A DNA stretch of 64,000 nt from Streptomyces althioticus (lineage in GTDB: Bacteria; Actinomycetota; Actinomycetes; Streptomycetales; Streptomycetaceae), in the NCBI GenBank assembly GCA_014649355.1, contig BMSW01000021.1, forward strand, positions 44,616 to 108,615. Direction: 5' to 3'. Under the pieces are notes generated by a model that saw nothing but the letters and a program-made list of their open reading frames with translations, was not told the DNA's origin and searched no databases. Within the stretch, counting starts at the first letter, position 1, and every line of letters begins with the position of its first letter. The position numbers and the translations under genes are program-made. Shown here piece after piece: positions 33,901-42,853 of the stretch.

Positions 33901-34995
33901 CTAGAGGCCCCGCTCGCGCTGGTACGCCTCGAGCTGCTCGGGCGTGATCATGCTGGTGTCGAACAGGCTCGTCTCGTCCAGCGCGTACCCCTGCTGGTGC
34001 TGCTGCGGCACGTGCTGGGCGGCCTGGCCGGGGTCGTACGCCTGCTGGGAGGCGTCGTAGCCCTGGTAGGCGGCGTACGGATCGGCCTGGGCGTATCCGC
34101 CCGCCTGGGCGTACGGGTTCTGGGCGCCGCCGTACTGCTGCTGGTAGCCGCCGTAGGGGTCGGCCTGCTGGGCGTCGTAGCCGTACGCGGGCTCGGGCTG
34201 GGCGTACGGCTGTGTCTGCGGCTGCGGGGGCCGGGGCGGCTGCTGCGGCTCGGACCGGCGGCCCTGGGCGTCCTGCTCGGCGAGGGAGGCCAGGTCGGCG
34301 AGGTAGTCGGCGTCGCTGGAGTGCTGGACGGTGGTGGGGTCGTCGGCCAGCGCGCCCAGGTCGTCGGTGGCGATCCGGCCGTGCAGCTTCTGCCGGCCGC
34401 GGCCGACCGCCTCCAGCGTCTTGGCGAGCACCGCCTCGAAGGCGCCGAGCTTGACGTCGACGTAGGCGTCCGCGTTGCGGCGCAGCGTCTCCGGGTCGTG
34501 GCTGCGCTCGGGGGCGTCCTCGTCCTCGTATCCCTGCTCGTCGAGGCCGGGGCCGGTGCCGAGCAGCTTCTCGCGGCCGCGGCCGACGGAGCCGAGGGTC
34601 TTGGTGAGGACGACCTCGAAGTTGGCGAGCTTGGAGTCGACGTAGTCGTCGGCCTCGGCGCGGATCTCCTCGGCCTCCTGGCGGGCCTCGGCGAGGATCC
34701 GGTCGGCCTCGGCCTGGGAGCGGCGGGCGATCTCGGTCTCGGCGACCAGCGAGCCGCGCTGGGCGTGGGCCTCGGAGATGATCCGCTCGGCCTCCTGGCG
34801 GGCCTGTTCGACCATCTGCTCCCGGCCGCCGATCAACTCCTCGGCCTGGGCGAGGGAGTCGGGCAGCGCCGCGCGCACCTCGTCGAGCATGGCGAGCAGT
34901 TCGGCGCGGTTGACCACGCACGACGCCGACATGGGCATCGACCGGGCACTGGAGACCGCGGTGACGATCTCGTCGAGCTTCTTCTGCACGTCCAC
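33901..34995 (-). CDS. DivIVA-like coiled-coil protein with proline/glutamine/tyrosine-rich tail
   Basis: 364 residues from GTG 34995. The first ~130 form a long coiled coil (EELIGGREQMVEQARQEAER, EADRILAEARQEAEEIRAEA). Two related blocks follow, DDYVDSKLANFEVVLTKTLG and DAYVDVKLGAFEAVLAKTLE, each ending in VGRGR-x-KL. The last ~140 residues are disordered, rich in Gln, Tyr, Pro and Ala, and end in MITPEQLEAYQRERGL. This resembles the Streptomyces 'cell division initiation' family related to DivIVA/Scy/FilP, though the N-terminal DivIVA motif is not clear. No neighbour overlaps it. Confidence 0.8.
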   Translation of the reverse strand: MDVQKKLDEIVTAVSSARSMPMSASCVVNRAELLAMLDEVRAALPDSLAQAEELIGGREQMVEQARQEAERIISEAHAQRGSLVAETEIARRSQAEADRILAEARQEAEEIRAEADDYVDSKLANFEVVLTKTLGSVGRGREKLLGTGPGLDEQGYEDEDAPERSHDPETLRRNADAYVDVKLGAFEAVLAKTLEAVGRGRQKLHGRIATDDLGALADDPTTVQHSSDADYLADLASLAEQDAQGRRSEPQQPPRPPQPQTQPYAQPEPAYGYDAQQADPYGGYQQQYGGAQNPYAQAGGYAQADPYAAYQGYDASQQAYDPGQAAQHVPQQHQQGYALDETSLFDTSMITPEQLEAYQRERGL

Positions 34996-35108
34996 CGTGT
35001 GCTCGCCACTCTCTACAGCTGTGTTGGAGACGGACGGGACGACTGTACGGCCCTGGGGCGTCCGGTGGACACCGGATGCCCGCTACCGTCCGTGGCGCCG
35101 GGGCGCGT

Positions 35109-35588
35109 TCAGTCCTTGCCCAGGCGTTCGGTGAGCGCCGTCAGGACCTCGGCGGGTACCAGGTGGGAGACGTCGCCGCCCCAGGCCGCGACCTCCTTGA
35201 CGAGCGAGGAGGACAGGAAGCTGTAGGTGGGGTTGGTGGGGACGAAGAGGGTCTCCACGCCCGAGAGGCCGTTGTTCATCTGGGCCATCTGCAGTTCGTA
35301 GTCGAAGTCGCTGACCGCGCGCAGGCCCTTGACGATGGCGGGGATGTCGCGCTGCTTGCAGAAGTCGACGAGGAGGCCGTGGAAGGCCTCGACCCGGACG
35401 TTGCCGTACTCGGCGGTGACGGTGCGGATCAGGTCGATCCGCTCCTCGATCTCGAACAGGCCCTTCTTGGACTGGTTGATCATCACCGCGACGTAGACCT
35501 CGTCGTACAGCCGGGAGGCCCGGGCGATGATGTCGAGGTGTCCGTTGGTGATCGGGTCGAAGGACCCGGGACATACGGCGCGGCGCAC
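35109..35588 (-). CDS. coaD: Phosphopantetheine adenylyltransferase
   Basis: 159 residues from GTG 35588, the usual CoaD length, with GAGGAA about 6 nt upstream. Motifs are CPGSFDPITNGHLDII (with the T/HxGH nucleotide-binding motif), VKGLRAVSDFDYELQMAQMN and TYSFLSSSLVKEVA. It catalyses the penultimate step of CoA synthesis. An in-frame ATG at 35618 overlapping the rsmD stop (ATGA) would add ten residues, but lacks a ribosome site. Confidence 0.95.
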   Translation of the reverse strand: MRRAVCPGSFDPITNGHLDIIARASRLYDEVYVAVMINQSKKGLFEIEERIDLIRTVTAEYGNVRVEAFHGLLVDFCKQRDIPAIVKGLRAVSDFDYELQMAQMNNGLSGVETLFVPTNPTYSFLSSSLVKEVAAWGGDVSHLVPAEVLTALTERLGKD

Positions 35589-35614
35589 TGGTGATTCCTC
35601 GCTCTCCGGTCCGG

Positions 35615-36202
35615 TCATCGTGCGTCTTCGCACGTAGAGGCGGCGCGACCGTACCAAAACGTTCCCTCGCCGTAACGACGGGCCCGGATGGCCTCGAAAC
35701 CCGGCGGGAAGGCGAATTCTCCGCCTCTGGTGCTGCGCTCCACGGTGACGAGGGCGTCGTCGGCGAGCCACCCCTGGGAGCGGAGTGTGAGGAGGATCTC
35801 CCGAAGATCGCCGTCGGAGACGGCGTAGGGCGGGTCGAGGAAGACGAGGTCGTACGGCTGCTCCGGCGGCGCGGTACGGACGATCTGTTCCGCTTTGCCG
35901 GACCTCACGTCGGCGCCCGGGAGGCCGAGCGACTTCACGTTCTCCCGGACGGTGCGCGCCGCGCGGGCGTCGGCCTCGACGAGCAGGACGTGTCCGGCGC
36001 CGCGGGACAGGGCCTCCAGGCCGACGGCGCCGGAGCCGGCGTAGAGGTCGAGGACCCGTTCGCCGTCGAGGGGGCCGCCGAGCAGTGACTGCCAGGTGGA
36101 GAAGAGCCCTTCGCGCGCCCGGTCGGAGGTGGGGCGGGTGCCCTGCCCGGGCGGGACGGCCAGGCGGCGTCCGCCGGCGGTGCCGGCGATCACGCGGGTC
36201 AT
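35615..36202 (-). CDS. rsmD: 16S rRNA (guanine966-N2)-methyltransferase RsmD
   Basis: 195 residues from ATG 36202 (AAGGA 8 nt upstream). It begins MTRVIAGTAGGRRLAVPPG and shows TRPTSDRAREGLFS, SAM motif I VLDLYAGSGAVGLEALSRGA and the catalytic VFLDPPYAVSDGD. It modifies G966 in the 30S subunit. It is followed directly by coaD, the classic pairing. The frame remains open upstream to 36634, but that part is antisense to recG and unlikely to be coding. Confidence 0.95.
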   Translation of the reverse strand: MTRVIAGTAGGRRLAVPPGQGTRPTSDRAREGLFSTWQSLLGGPLDGERVLDLYAGSGAVGLEALSRGAGHVLLVEADARAARTVRENVKSLGLPGADVRSGKAEQIVRTAPPEQPYDLVFLDPPYAVSDGDLREILLTLRSQGWLADDALVTVERSTRGGEFAFPPGFEAIRARRYGEGTFWYGRAASTCEDAR

Positions 36203-36306
36203 GTCCTCGGTCCTTGTCCGTGAGTACGGGTCCGTGAGTACGGGTCGGTGTGTGCGGGTCGGTGTGCCGGCCGGTGTGGGCGGGCCGGTGGCCGTGTCCC
36301 AGTCTG

Positions 36307-38508
36307 TCAGCCCTTCTCCAGGTACTGCTCCCGCTCCTCGTCCAGCAGGGCGTCCAGCGCGGTGCGCAGGGCGGGCAGGCGCTCCAGGTCCGGGTCGGCG
36401 GCGACGACCCTGGTGGCCTCCTCGCGGGCCTCGGCGATGACCTCCTCGTCGTCGATGACGGCGAGCATGCGCAGGCTGGACCGGGTGCCGGACTGTGCCT
36501 GGCCCAGCACGTCGCCCTCGCGGCGCTGTTCGAGGTCGATGCGGGAGAGCTCGAAGCCGTCGAGGGTGGACGCGACGGCGTTCAGACGCTGGCGGGCGGC
36601 GCTGGCCTCGGGCATCTCGCTGACCAGCAGGCACAGCCCGGGGGCCGAGCCGCGGCCGACGCGGCCGCGCAGCTGGTGAAGCTGGGAGACGCCGAAGCGG
36701 TCGGCGTCCATGATCACCATGACGGTGGCGTTCGGGACGTTGACGCCGACCTCGATGACGGTGGTGGCCACCAGGACGTCCGCCTCGCCCGCGGCGAACC
36801 GGCGCATCACGGCGTCCTTGTCGTCGGGCTGCATCCTGCCGTGCAGGACCTCGACGCGCAGTCCGGCCAGCGGGCCGCGCGCGAGCTGCTCGGCGGTGTC
36901 CAGCACGGCGAGCGGGGGCCGCTTCTCCGCCTCGTCCTCCGCGGACTTCTTCTTCGCCTTGGCGCCGTCCTCCTCGTCACCGATGCGCGGGCAGACCACG
37001 TACGCCTGGTGGCCCTTCTCCACCTCCTCGCGCACCCGCTCCCAGGCACGGGCGAGGAAGTGCGGCTTGTCGGCGGCCGGGACGACGTGACTGGCGATGG
37101 GCGAGCGGCCGGCCGGGAGCTGGTCCAGGACGGAGGTCTCCAGGTCGCCGAAGACGGTCATGGCGACCGTGCGCGGGATGGGCGTGGCCGTCATGACGAG
37201 GAGGTGCGGCGGCTGCTTGCCCTTGCCGCGCAGGGCGTCGCGCTGCTCGACGCCGAAGCGGTGCTGCTCGTCCACGACGACCAGGCCGAGGTCGTGGAAC
37301 TGCACCTTGTCCTCGATGAGCGCGTGCGTGCCGATGACGATGCCGGCCTCGCCGGTGGCCAGGTCGAGCAGGGCGTGGCGGCGGGCCGCGGCGCCCATGG
37401 AGCCGGTGAGCAGGACCACCTTGGTGGCGCTCTCCGCGCCGCCGAGCATGCCTCCTTCGGCCAGCTCGCCCATCATCTCCGTGATCGAGCGGTGGTGCTG
37501 CTGGGCGAGCACCTCGGTGGGCGCGAGCATCGCCGCCTGACCGCCCGCGTCGACGACGGCGAGCATGGCCCGCAGGGCGACCATGGTCTTGCCGGAACCC
37601 ACCTCGCCCTGGAGCAGGCGGTGCATGGGGTGGTCGGTGGCGAGGTCGGTGAAGATCTCCTCGGAGACCTTGCGCTGCCCCTCGGTGAGCGTGAAGGGGA
37701 GGCGGTCGTCGAAGGCGGCGAGGATGCCGTCGGGCTTGGGGCGGCGGGGCACGGCCGGGGACTGGGCGTCCGCGTACCGGCGGCGGGCGAGGGCGACCTG
37801 GAGGACGAACGCCTCGTCCCACTTGAGGCGGGCGCGGGCCTCCTCGATGTCCGCCTTGGTGTGCGGGCGGTGGATCTTCAGCAGCGCCTCGGGCAGCGTG
37901 ACCAGGCCGCGGCCCTCGCGCAGCGCCTCGGGCAGCGGGTCGGCGGCCTCCTGGGCGCTGGGCAGCACCGTCTGCAGTGCCTTGCCGATCTTCCAGGACT
38001 CCAGCTTGGCGGTGGCCGGGTAGATCGGGATGAGCGCGCCCGCCCAGGTCTCCACCGTCTCCTCGGCGTCCCCGCGCAGCAACTCGTAGGCAGGGTGGGC
38101 GAGTTGGAGGCGGCGGTTGAAGACGGAGACCTTGCCGGCGAACATCGCGCGGGTGCCCGGCAGGAGTTCCTTGTGCGGCTTGTGGACGCCGGCGCCGAAG
38201 AAGACCAGCGTCAGCCGGCCGCTGCCGTCGGTGATCGTCACCTCCAGTCGCTGCCCCTTGCCGCGCGGGGCGCGGCTGGAGGCGAAGGTGTGCAGCCGGG
38301 CGTCGGCGACCTGCGCGACCACGGTGACGTGCTCGTCCATCGGCAGGTCGGCGAGGTGGGTGAGCTGGCCGCGCTCCTCGTACCGGCGGGGGTAGTGGTG
38401 CAGCAGGTCGCCGACGGTGTGCAGGCCGAGGTGCTCGGCCATCACCTTCGCGGTGGCGGGGCCGAGCACCTTCTTCAGTGGTTCGTCCAGTGCGGGCACG
38501 GGATCCAT
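36307..38508 (-). CDS. recG: ATP-dependent DNA helicase RecG
   Basis: 733 residues from ATG 38508. An N-terminal wedge/OB domain (about 60-160) is followed by superfamily 2 helicase motifs: Walker A GEVGSGKT near residue 300, DEQHRFGVEQR near 413, VMTATPIPRT, and QLRGRVGRGSAPGLCLL (motif VI). RecG reverses stalled forks and migrates branches. A Lys/Glu-rich insert (AKAKKKSAEDEAEKR) lies between motifs IV and V. It is between rsmD and the DAK2 gene, the conserved order. Confidence 0.96.
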   Translation of the reverse strand: MDPVPALDEPLKKVLGPATAKVMAEHLGLHTVGDLLHHYPRRYEERGQLTHLADLPMDEHVTVVAQVADARLHTFASSRAPRGKGQRLEVTITDGSGRLTLVFFGAGVHKPHKELLPGTRAMFAGKVSVFNRRLQLAHPAYELLRGDAEETVETWAGALIPIYPATAKLESWKIGKALQTVLPSAQEAADPLPEALREGRGLVTLPEALLKIHRPHTKADIEEARARLKWDEAFVLQVALARRRYADAQSPAVPRRPKPDGILAAFDDRLPFTLTEGQRKVSEEIFTDLATDHPMHRLLQGEVGSGKTMVALRAMLAVVDAGGQAAMLAPTEVLAQQHHRSITEMMGELAEGGMLGGAESATKVVLLTGSMGAAARRHALLDLATGEAGIVIGTHALIEDKVQFHDLGLVVVDEQHRFGVEQRDALRGKGKQPPHLLVMTATPIPRTVAMTVFGDLETSVLDQLPAGRSPIASHVVPAADKPHFLARAWERVREEVEKGHQAYVVCPRIGDEEDGAKAKKKSAEDEAEKRPPLAVLDTAEQLARGPLAGLRVEVLHGRMQPDDKDAVMRRFAAGEADVLVATTVIEVGVNVPNATVMVIMDADRFGVSQLHQLRGRVGRGSAPGLCLLVSEMPEASAARQRLNAVASTLDGFELSRIDLEQRREGDVLGQAQSGTRSSLRMLAVIDDEEVIAEAREEATRVVAADPDLERLPALRTALDALLDEEREQYLEKG

Positions 38509-38581
38509 TGGACACCACCCCACCGACAGAGCGGGGACGGCGGGCCGCCTTCCCGCACCGCGCCGGGCCGCGGCGGACGGG

Positions 38582-40273
38582 TCACTCGACGCCGATGAGG
38601 AGGACGGAGCCCTGCCGGCCGCCGTGGTGGACGACCGTGTCGACAGCGAGGTAGCCCTCGCGGACCCGGGCCTCCAGGCGGTCGGCGACGGACTCCGGGG
38701 CGTCGTCGCCGACGACCAGGGTCACCAGCTCCCCGCCGGCCGCGAGCATGCGGTCCAGGACGGCCAGCGCGGTCTCGGTGAGGTCCTGGCCGATGACGGC
38801 CACGTCGCCGTCGACCAGGCCGAGGACGTCGCCGGCCTGGCAGATGCCGGCCATGGTCCAGGACTGCCGCTCGGCGACGGTGACCTCGGCGTAGCGGGTG
38901 GCGCCGGCGGCGGAGGTCATGGCCACCACGTCCTCGTCGAAGCGGCGCTCCGGCTCGTGCACCGCGAGCGCCGCGATGCCCTGCACCGCGGAGCGGGTGG
39001 GGATGAGCGCCACCCGGACGCCCTCCGCCCGCACCTGTTCGGCGGCCGCGGCAGCGGTGTGGCGCAGTTCGGCGTCGTTGGGCAGCAGCACCACCTCGCG
39101 CGCGTGGGCGCGCCGTACGGCCTGGACCAGCTCGCCGCTCGCGGGCGGCTCCCCGGGCCGGGCGAGCACGGCCGTGGCGCCGGCCTCCGCGTAGAGCCCC
39201 GCCAGGCCCTCGCCGGGCACCACGGCCACCACGGCCCGCTGGACGCGCTCGGCGATCGTCCGCTCGGCGCCCGGCGCGTGCGCGTCCCCGGCGCCGAAGT
39301 GGGTGATCCTGATGCGGTACGGCCGTCCCGCCTCGACGCCCGCCTCCACGGCGGCGCCGGCATCGTCGACGTGCACGTGGACGTTCCACAGGCCGTCGCC
39401 GCCGACCACGACGAGGGAGTCGCCGAGGGTGTCGAGCCGCTCACGCAGCCGGGCGACGGCCGCGTCCTCGGCCTCCAGCAGGTAGATCACCTCGAAGGCG
39501 GGGCCTCCGGGCCGGGACGCGGCGTCGTCGTCCGCGCAGGGAGCGGCGGCCGTGGGGGATGCCTCGGGGCGCGTGTGCGGGCCGGGCCCGCGTGCCGCCG
39601 CGCCCCGGGGCGTCTCCCCGGTGAGCGACTCCACCAGCGCCGCGAGGACGGTCACCAGGCCGCGCCCGCCCGCGTCGACCACCCCCGCCTGCCGCAGGAC
39701 GTCCAGCCGGTCCGGGGTCTCGGCGAGTGCGGTGCGGGCGCCCTCGTAGGCGGCGCGGGCCACCGCGCCGCAGTCGCCGCCGGCGCCCCCGGCCGCGTCG
39801 GCGGCGGCGGTGGCGACCGTGAGGACCGTGCCCTCGACGGGGTGCGCCACCGCCTGCCGGGCGGAGTCGGCCGCGTGGCGCAGGGCGAGCCCGAGGCCGG
39901 TGCCGTCGGCGTGCGCCGGGGCGTCGTCGCCGGCCAGCACCTGGGCCATGCCGCGCAGCAGCTGGGCCAGGATCGTGCCGGAGTTGCCGCGCGCGCCGAT
40001 CAGCGCGCCGTGCGCCATCGCGCGTACCGCGTCGGCGAGGGTGGGGCGGCCGGCGTTCCCGCCGCCGCCCGCCTCGTGACCGGCGAACACCGCCTCCACG
40101 GCCGTGGCCGCCGACTCCAGCGTCAGATAGAGGTTGGTGCCGGTGTCGCCGTCCGCCACGGGATAGACGTTGATCGCGTCGATCTCCTCGCGGGCCCGTC
40201 CGAGCGCGTCGAGCGCGAGACCGCACCAGGCACGCACCGCGAGAGCATCGAACGTCTGCGGCACCTGCGGCAC
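38582..40273 (-). CDS. DAK2-domain fatty-acid-kinase-like protein (FakA/YloV type)
   Basis: 563 residues from GTG 40273 (GAGGAGG 5 nt upstream). The N-terminal DAK2 domain has the ATP/Mg loop INVYPVADGDTGTNLYLTL and GALIGARGNSGTIL. The rest is the FakA-type middle and C-terminal domains (GDGLWNVHVHVDDAGAAVEA, QGIAALAVHEP). In Firmicutes FakA phosphorylates exogenous fatty acids bound to FakB (DegV). Activity here is inferred from the family. It lies upstream of recG as in many Gram-positives and is divergent from rpmB. Confidence 0.9.
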   Translation of the reverse strand: MPQVPQTFDALAVRAWCGLALDALGRAREEIDAINVYPVADGDTGTNLYLTLESAATAVEAVFAGHEAGGGGNAGRPTLADAVRAMAHGALIGARGNSGTILAQLLRGMAQVLAGDDAPAHADGTGLGLALRHAADSARQAVAHPVEGTVLTVATAAADAAGGAGGDCGAVARAAYEGARTALAETPDRLDVLRQAGVVDAGGRGLVTVLAALVESLTGETPRGAAARGPGPHTRPEASPTAAAPCADDDAASRPGGPAFEVIYLLEAEDAAVARLRERLDTLGDSLVVVGGDGLWNVHVHVDDAGAAVEAGVEAGRPYRIRITHFGAGDAHAPGAERTIAERVQRAVVAVVPGEGLAGLYAEAGATAVLARPGEPPASGELVQAVRRAHAREVVLLPNDAELRHTAAAAAEQVRAEGVRVALIPTRSAVQGIAALAVHEPERRFDEDVVAMTSAAGATRYAEVTVAERQSWTMAGICQAGDVLGLVDGDVAVIGQDLTETALAVLDRMLAAGGELVTLVVGDDAPESVADRLEARVREGYLAVDTVVHHGGRQGSVLLIGVE

Positions 40274-40539
40274 CTGCGCCTCCTCGAGCTGCTGGACGTG
40301 GCACGCAGCGTAGACGGTGGGCCCCCGCCTGCCGGAAGAGGGCCGCAGGCGGCCTCCTGAGCTGGCATGCTAGTTTCGTCCTACGGGTGCAGCCGTTGTA
40401 TGCTGCTCCGGTTGCCCGATCCGATCGGGCGTCTCCCCTGGCAACGCCACTCAGATCCGCCCGGCTCTCCGAGCTCTGGATCTGGATCCCGGCCTGCCGG
40501 GATCAACCGTAAGTGCATCTGAAGTCTTTGGAGTGACCC

Positions 40540-40725
40540 GTGGCTGCCAACTGCGACGTCTGCGGCAAGGGGCCGGGCTTCGGCAACAACATCTCGCACT
40601 CGCACCGCCGTACGCCCCGTCGCTGGAACCCGAACATCCAGCGTGTGCGTACCGTGGTCGGCGGGACGCCGAAGCGCGTGAACGCCTGCACCTCGTGCAT
40701 CAAGGCCGGCAAGGTCTCGCGCTGA
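40540..40725 (+). CDS. rpmB: 50S ribosomal protein L28, zinc-binding form
   Basis: 61 residues from GTG 40540, with GGAG 8 nt upstream. The sequence MAANCDVCGKGPGFGNNISH and the end CTSCIKAGKVSR carry the four cysteines of zinc-binding L28. It is monocistronic, divergent from the DAK2 gene, and ends in an unusually classical terminator. A GCCCGAT-CCG-ATCGGGC dyad lies at 40414-40430 in its leader region. Confidence 0.97.
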   Translation: MAANCDVCGKGPGFGNNISHSHRRTPRRWNPNIQRVRTVVGGTPKRVNACTSCIKAGKVSR

Positions 40726-40768
40726 CGCAATCGCTGAGCGCGCGGCCACAGCCGGTATCGCCGCAACG

Positions 40769-40801
40769 AGCCGGTCCACCTCAGGGTGGACCGGCTTTTT
40801 G
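40769..40801 (+). terminator. Rho-independent terminator of rpmB
   Basis: A 12-bp perfect stem (40769-40780 with 40785-40796), loop TCAG, followed by a T run (40796-40800). It is the only plus-strand hairpin here with a real T-tract. Confidence 0.92.
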
Positions 40802-40910
40802 CTGTACCCGGCGGCGGGGTGTCGGCCTGACGGCCGGGTGACCGACGGGAGACTCGAGCGCTCCCGCTCGGCACGCGGCGGGTCGCCTCGCGGCCAGGCT
40901 GACCGCGCCC

Positions 40911-41960
40911 CTGAGCGGCCGGTGCCCGGCGCGGGGGCGGGCCGACGGCCGCCACGGGACCTGCCGACCTCGCGGTCCCGGTCACGCCCGTCAGAACGGC
41001 ACGGCCCCCTGCGGATCGACGCGGGCACCCGCCGCACCCCTGAGCAGCCGATGCCCGCCACGGGGCGAGCCTGCGGCCGCCACGGGACCTGCCGACCCCG
41101 CGCTCCCGGTCCCGCCCGGCAGTAGGGCACGGCCTGCGGGGCGACGCGGGTATCCGCCGCACCCCCTGAGCGACCGATGCCCGGCGCGGGAGCGAGTCGG
41201 CGGCCGCCACGAGACCTGCCGGCTCTGCGGTCCGGATGCTGGTGCCTCCCGGCAAAACGGCACGGCCCCCACGGGTCGACGCGGGCATCCGCCGCAACCC
41301 CTGAACAGCCGATACCCAGCGCCGGGAACGGGCCAGCAGCCGCCACGGGACCTGCCGACCCCGCGCTCCCGGTCCCGCCCGGCAGTAGGGCACGGCCCTG
41401 CGGGGCGACGCGGGTATCCGCCGCAACCCCTAAGCGGCCGATGTCCGGCGCGGGGGCGAGTCGGCGGCCGTCACGGGACCTGCCGGCTCTGCGGTCCGGA
41501 TGCTGGTGCCTCCCGGCAAAACGGCACGGCCCCCCACGGGTCGACGCGGGCACCCGCCGCACCCCCTGAGCAGCCGATGCCCCGGCGCGGGGGCGGGCCG
41601 GCGGCCGTCACGGGACCTGCCGGCTCTGCGGTCCGGATGCTGGTGCCTCCCGGCAGAACGGCACGACCCCCCGCAGGTCGACGCCGGCACCCGCCGCACC
41701 CCCTGAGCAGCCGATGCCCAGCGCCGGGGACGGGCCGGCAGCCGTCACGGACCTACCACCCCGCGGGCGACGCGGGCCCCTGAGCCGTAAGTGCCTGGCG
41801 CCGGGGGCGGGCCCGCGGCCATCGCGGGACCTGCCGCCCCTGCGGTCCGGGCGCTGCCCGGCAGAACGGCACGGCCCTGCGACGGCGACGCGGCACCCGC
41901 CGCACCCCTGAGCAGCCGAGGCAGGCCGGTGACCTGCGGGGCGACGCAGGTACGACATGG
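40911..41960. repeat. Long tandem array of ~130-bp repeats, two alternating subtypes
   Basis: About nine units begin CTGAGCRGCCGATGCCC-like at 40911, 41040, 41166, 41301, 41430, 41566, 41703, 41780 and 41908, with spacing 126-137 bp except the truncated seventh (77 bp). All share a core near CCACGGGACCTGCCG. Subtype A contains CTCTGCGGTCCGGATGCTGG; subtype B contains CGCTCCCGGTCCCGCCCGGC. The order from copy 2 is B-A-B-A-A, then truncated or mixed copies. Spacing is not a multiple of three and no frame has credible coding content, so the array is non-coding. It fills the gap between the rpmB terminator and thiD. Confidence 0.88.
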
Positions 41961-42040
41961 CCGGGTCGCGGAGCGACAGGTGTGTTCGTCCGCCCGTCCC
42001 GCCACTCCCGGCACCGACGCCCGTCGATCGTCCAGGCGTC

Positions 42041-42853
42041 CTAGGCCTCTCCACGCCGCAGCGCCCACCCGTGGTCCACCGGGCCGATCCCCCCGCCGAG
42101 GGCGAAGCCCGACGCCAGCGCCCCGGTGACGTACGTCTTCGCCGCGCTCACCGCCTCCGGGACCGTGTGGCCCCGGGCGAGGTGGGAGGCGATGGCGGAG
42201 GCCAGGGTGCAGCCGGTGCCGTGGGTGTGGCGGTTGTTGTGGCGGGGCGCGCGGAGCCAGTGTTCCTCCGTGCCGTCCGTGAGGAGGTCGACTGCCTCCT
42301 CCGACGTGCCGCCCGCGAGGTGGCCGCCCTTGATCACCACCCAGCGCGGGCCGAACTCCAGCACGGCCGCGGCGGCCCGCCGCATGTCCTGCTCGGAGGC
42401 CACGCGCACGCCGGTGAGCTGCGCGACCTCGTCCAGGTTCGGGGTGACCACGGTCGCCACCGGCAGCAGCTTGGTGCGGACGGAGTCCAGCGCCGACGCC
42501 GCCAGCAGCGCGTCGCCGTGCTTGGAGACGCCCACCGGGTCGACGACCGCCGGCGCGTCCGTGCCGGCCAGCAAGTCGGCGACGGTTTCGACGAGTTCGG
42601 CCGAGGACAGCATGCCGGTCTTGACCGCCTGCACCCCGATGTCGTCGACGACGCTGCGGTACTGGGCGCGCACCGCCTCCACCGGCAGTTCCCAGGCGCC
42701 CTGCACGCCGAGGGAGTTCTGCGCGGTCACCGCGGTGAGCACGCTCATGCCGTGCACGCCGAGCGCCAGCATCGTCTTCAGGTCGGCCTGGACGCCCGCT
42801 CCCCCGCCGGAGTCGGAGCCTGCGACCGTGAGCACCCGGGGCGGCGCGCTCAT
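42041..42853 (-). CDS. thiD: Hydroxymethylpyrimidine/phosphomethylpyrimidine kinase
   Basis: 270 residues from ATG 42853. Signatures are VLTVAGSDSGGGAGVQADLK, KTGMLSSAELVETVA, VVTPNLDEVAQLTG and HGTGCTLASAIASHLARG (ribokinase-fold anion hole and catalytic Asp equivalent). It phosphorylates HMP and HMP-P for thiamine synthesis. The start overlaps the thiL stop by 4 bp (ATGA). The repeat array lies directly downstream. Confidence 0.96.
   Translation of the reverse strand: MSAPPRVLTVAGSDSGGGAGVQADLKTMLALGVHGMSVLTAVTAQNSLGVQGAWELPVEAVRAQYRSVVDDIGVQAVKTGMLSSAELVETVADLLAGTDAPAVVDPVGVSKHGDALLAASALDSVRTKLLPVATVVTPNLDEVAQLTGVRVASEQDMRRAAAAVLEFGPRWVVIKGGHLAGGTSEEAVDLLTDGTEEHWLRAPRHNNRHTHGTGCTLASAIASHLARGHTVPEAVSAAKTYVTGALASGFALGGGIGPVDHGWALRRGEA

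Noticed and set aside
36203..36634. N-terminal extension of RsmD over recG
   Set aside because: It is antiparallel shadow of the recG 3' end; ATG 36202 gives the normal RsmD start with a Shine-Dalgarno sequence.
40381..41562. 393-residue minus-strand frame through the repeat array
   Set aside because: It reflects the repeats rather than a protein. Unit length is not a multiple of three, the frame changes meaning between copies, and it has no ribosome site.
40911..41960. CRISPR array
   Set aside because: The units are ~130 bp, imperfect, contiguous and without unique spacers, and no cas genes are nearby.
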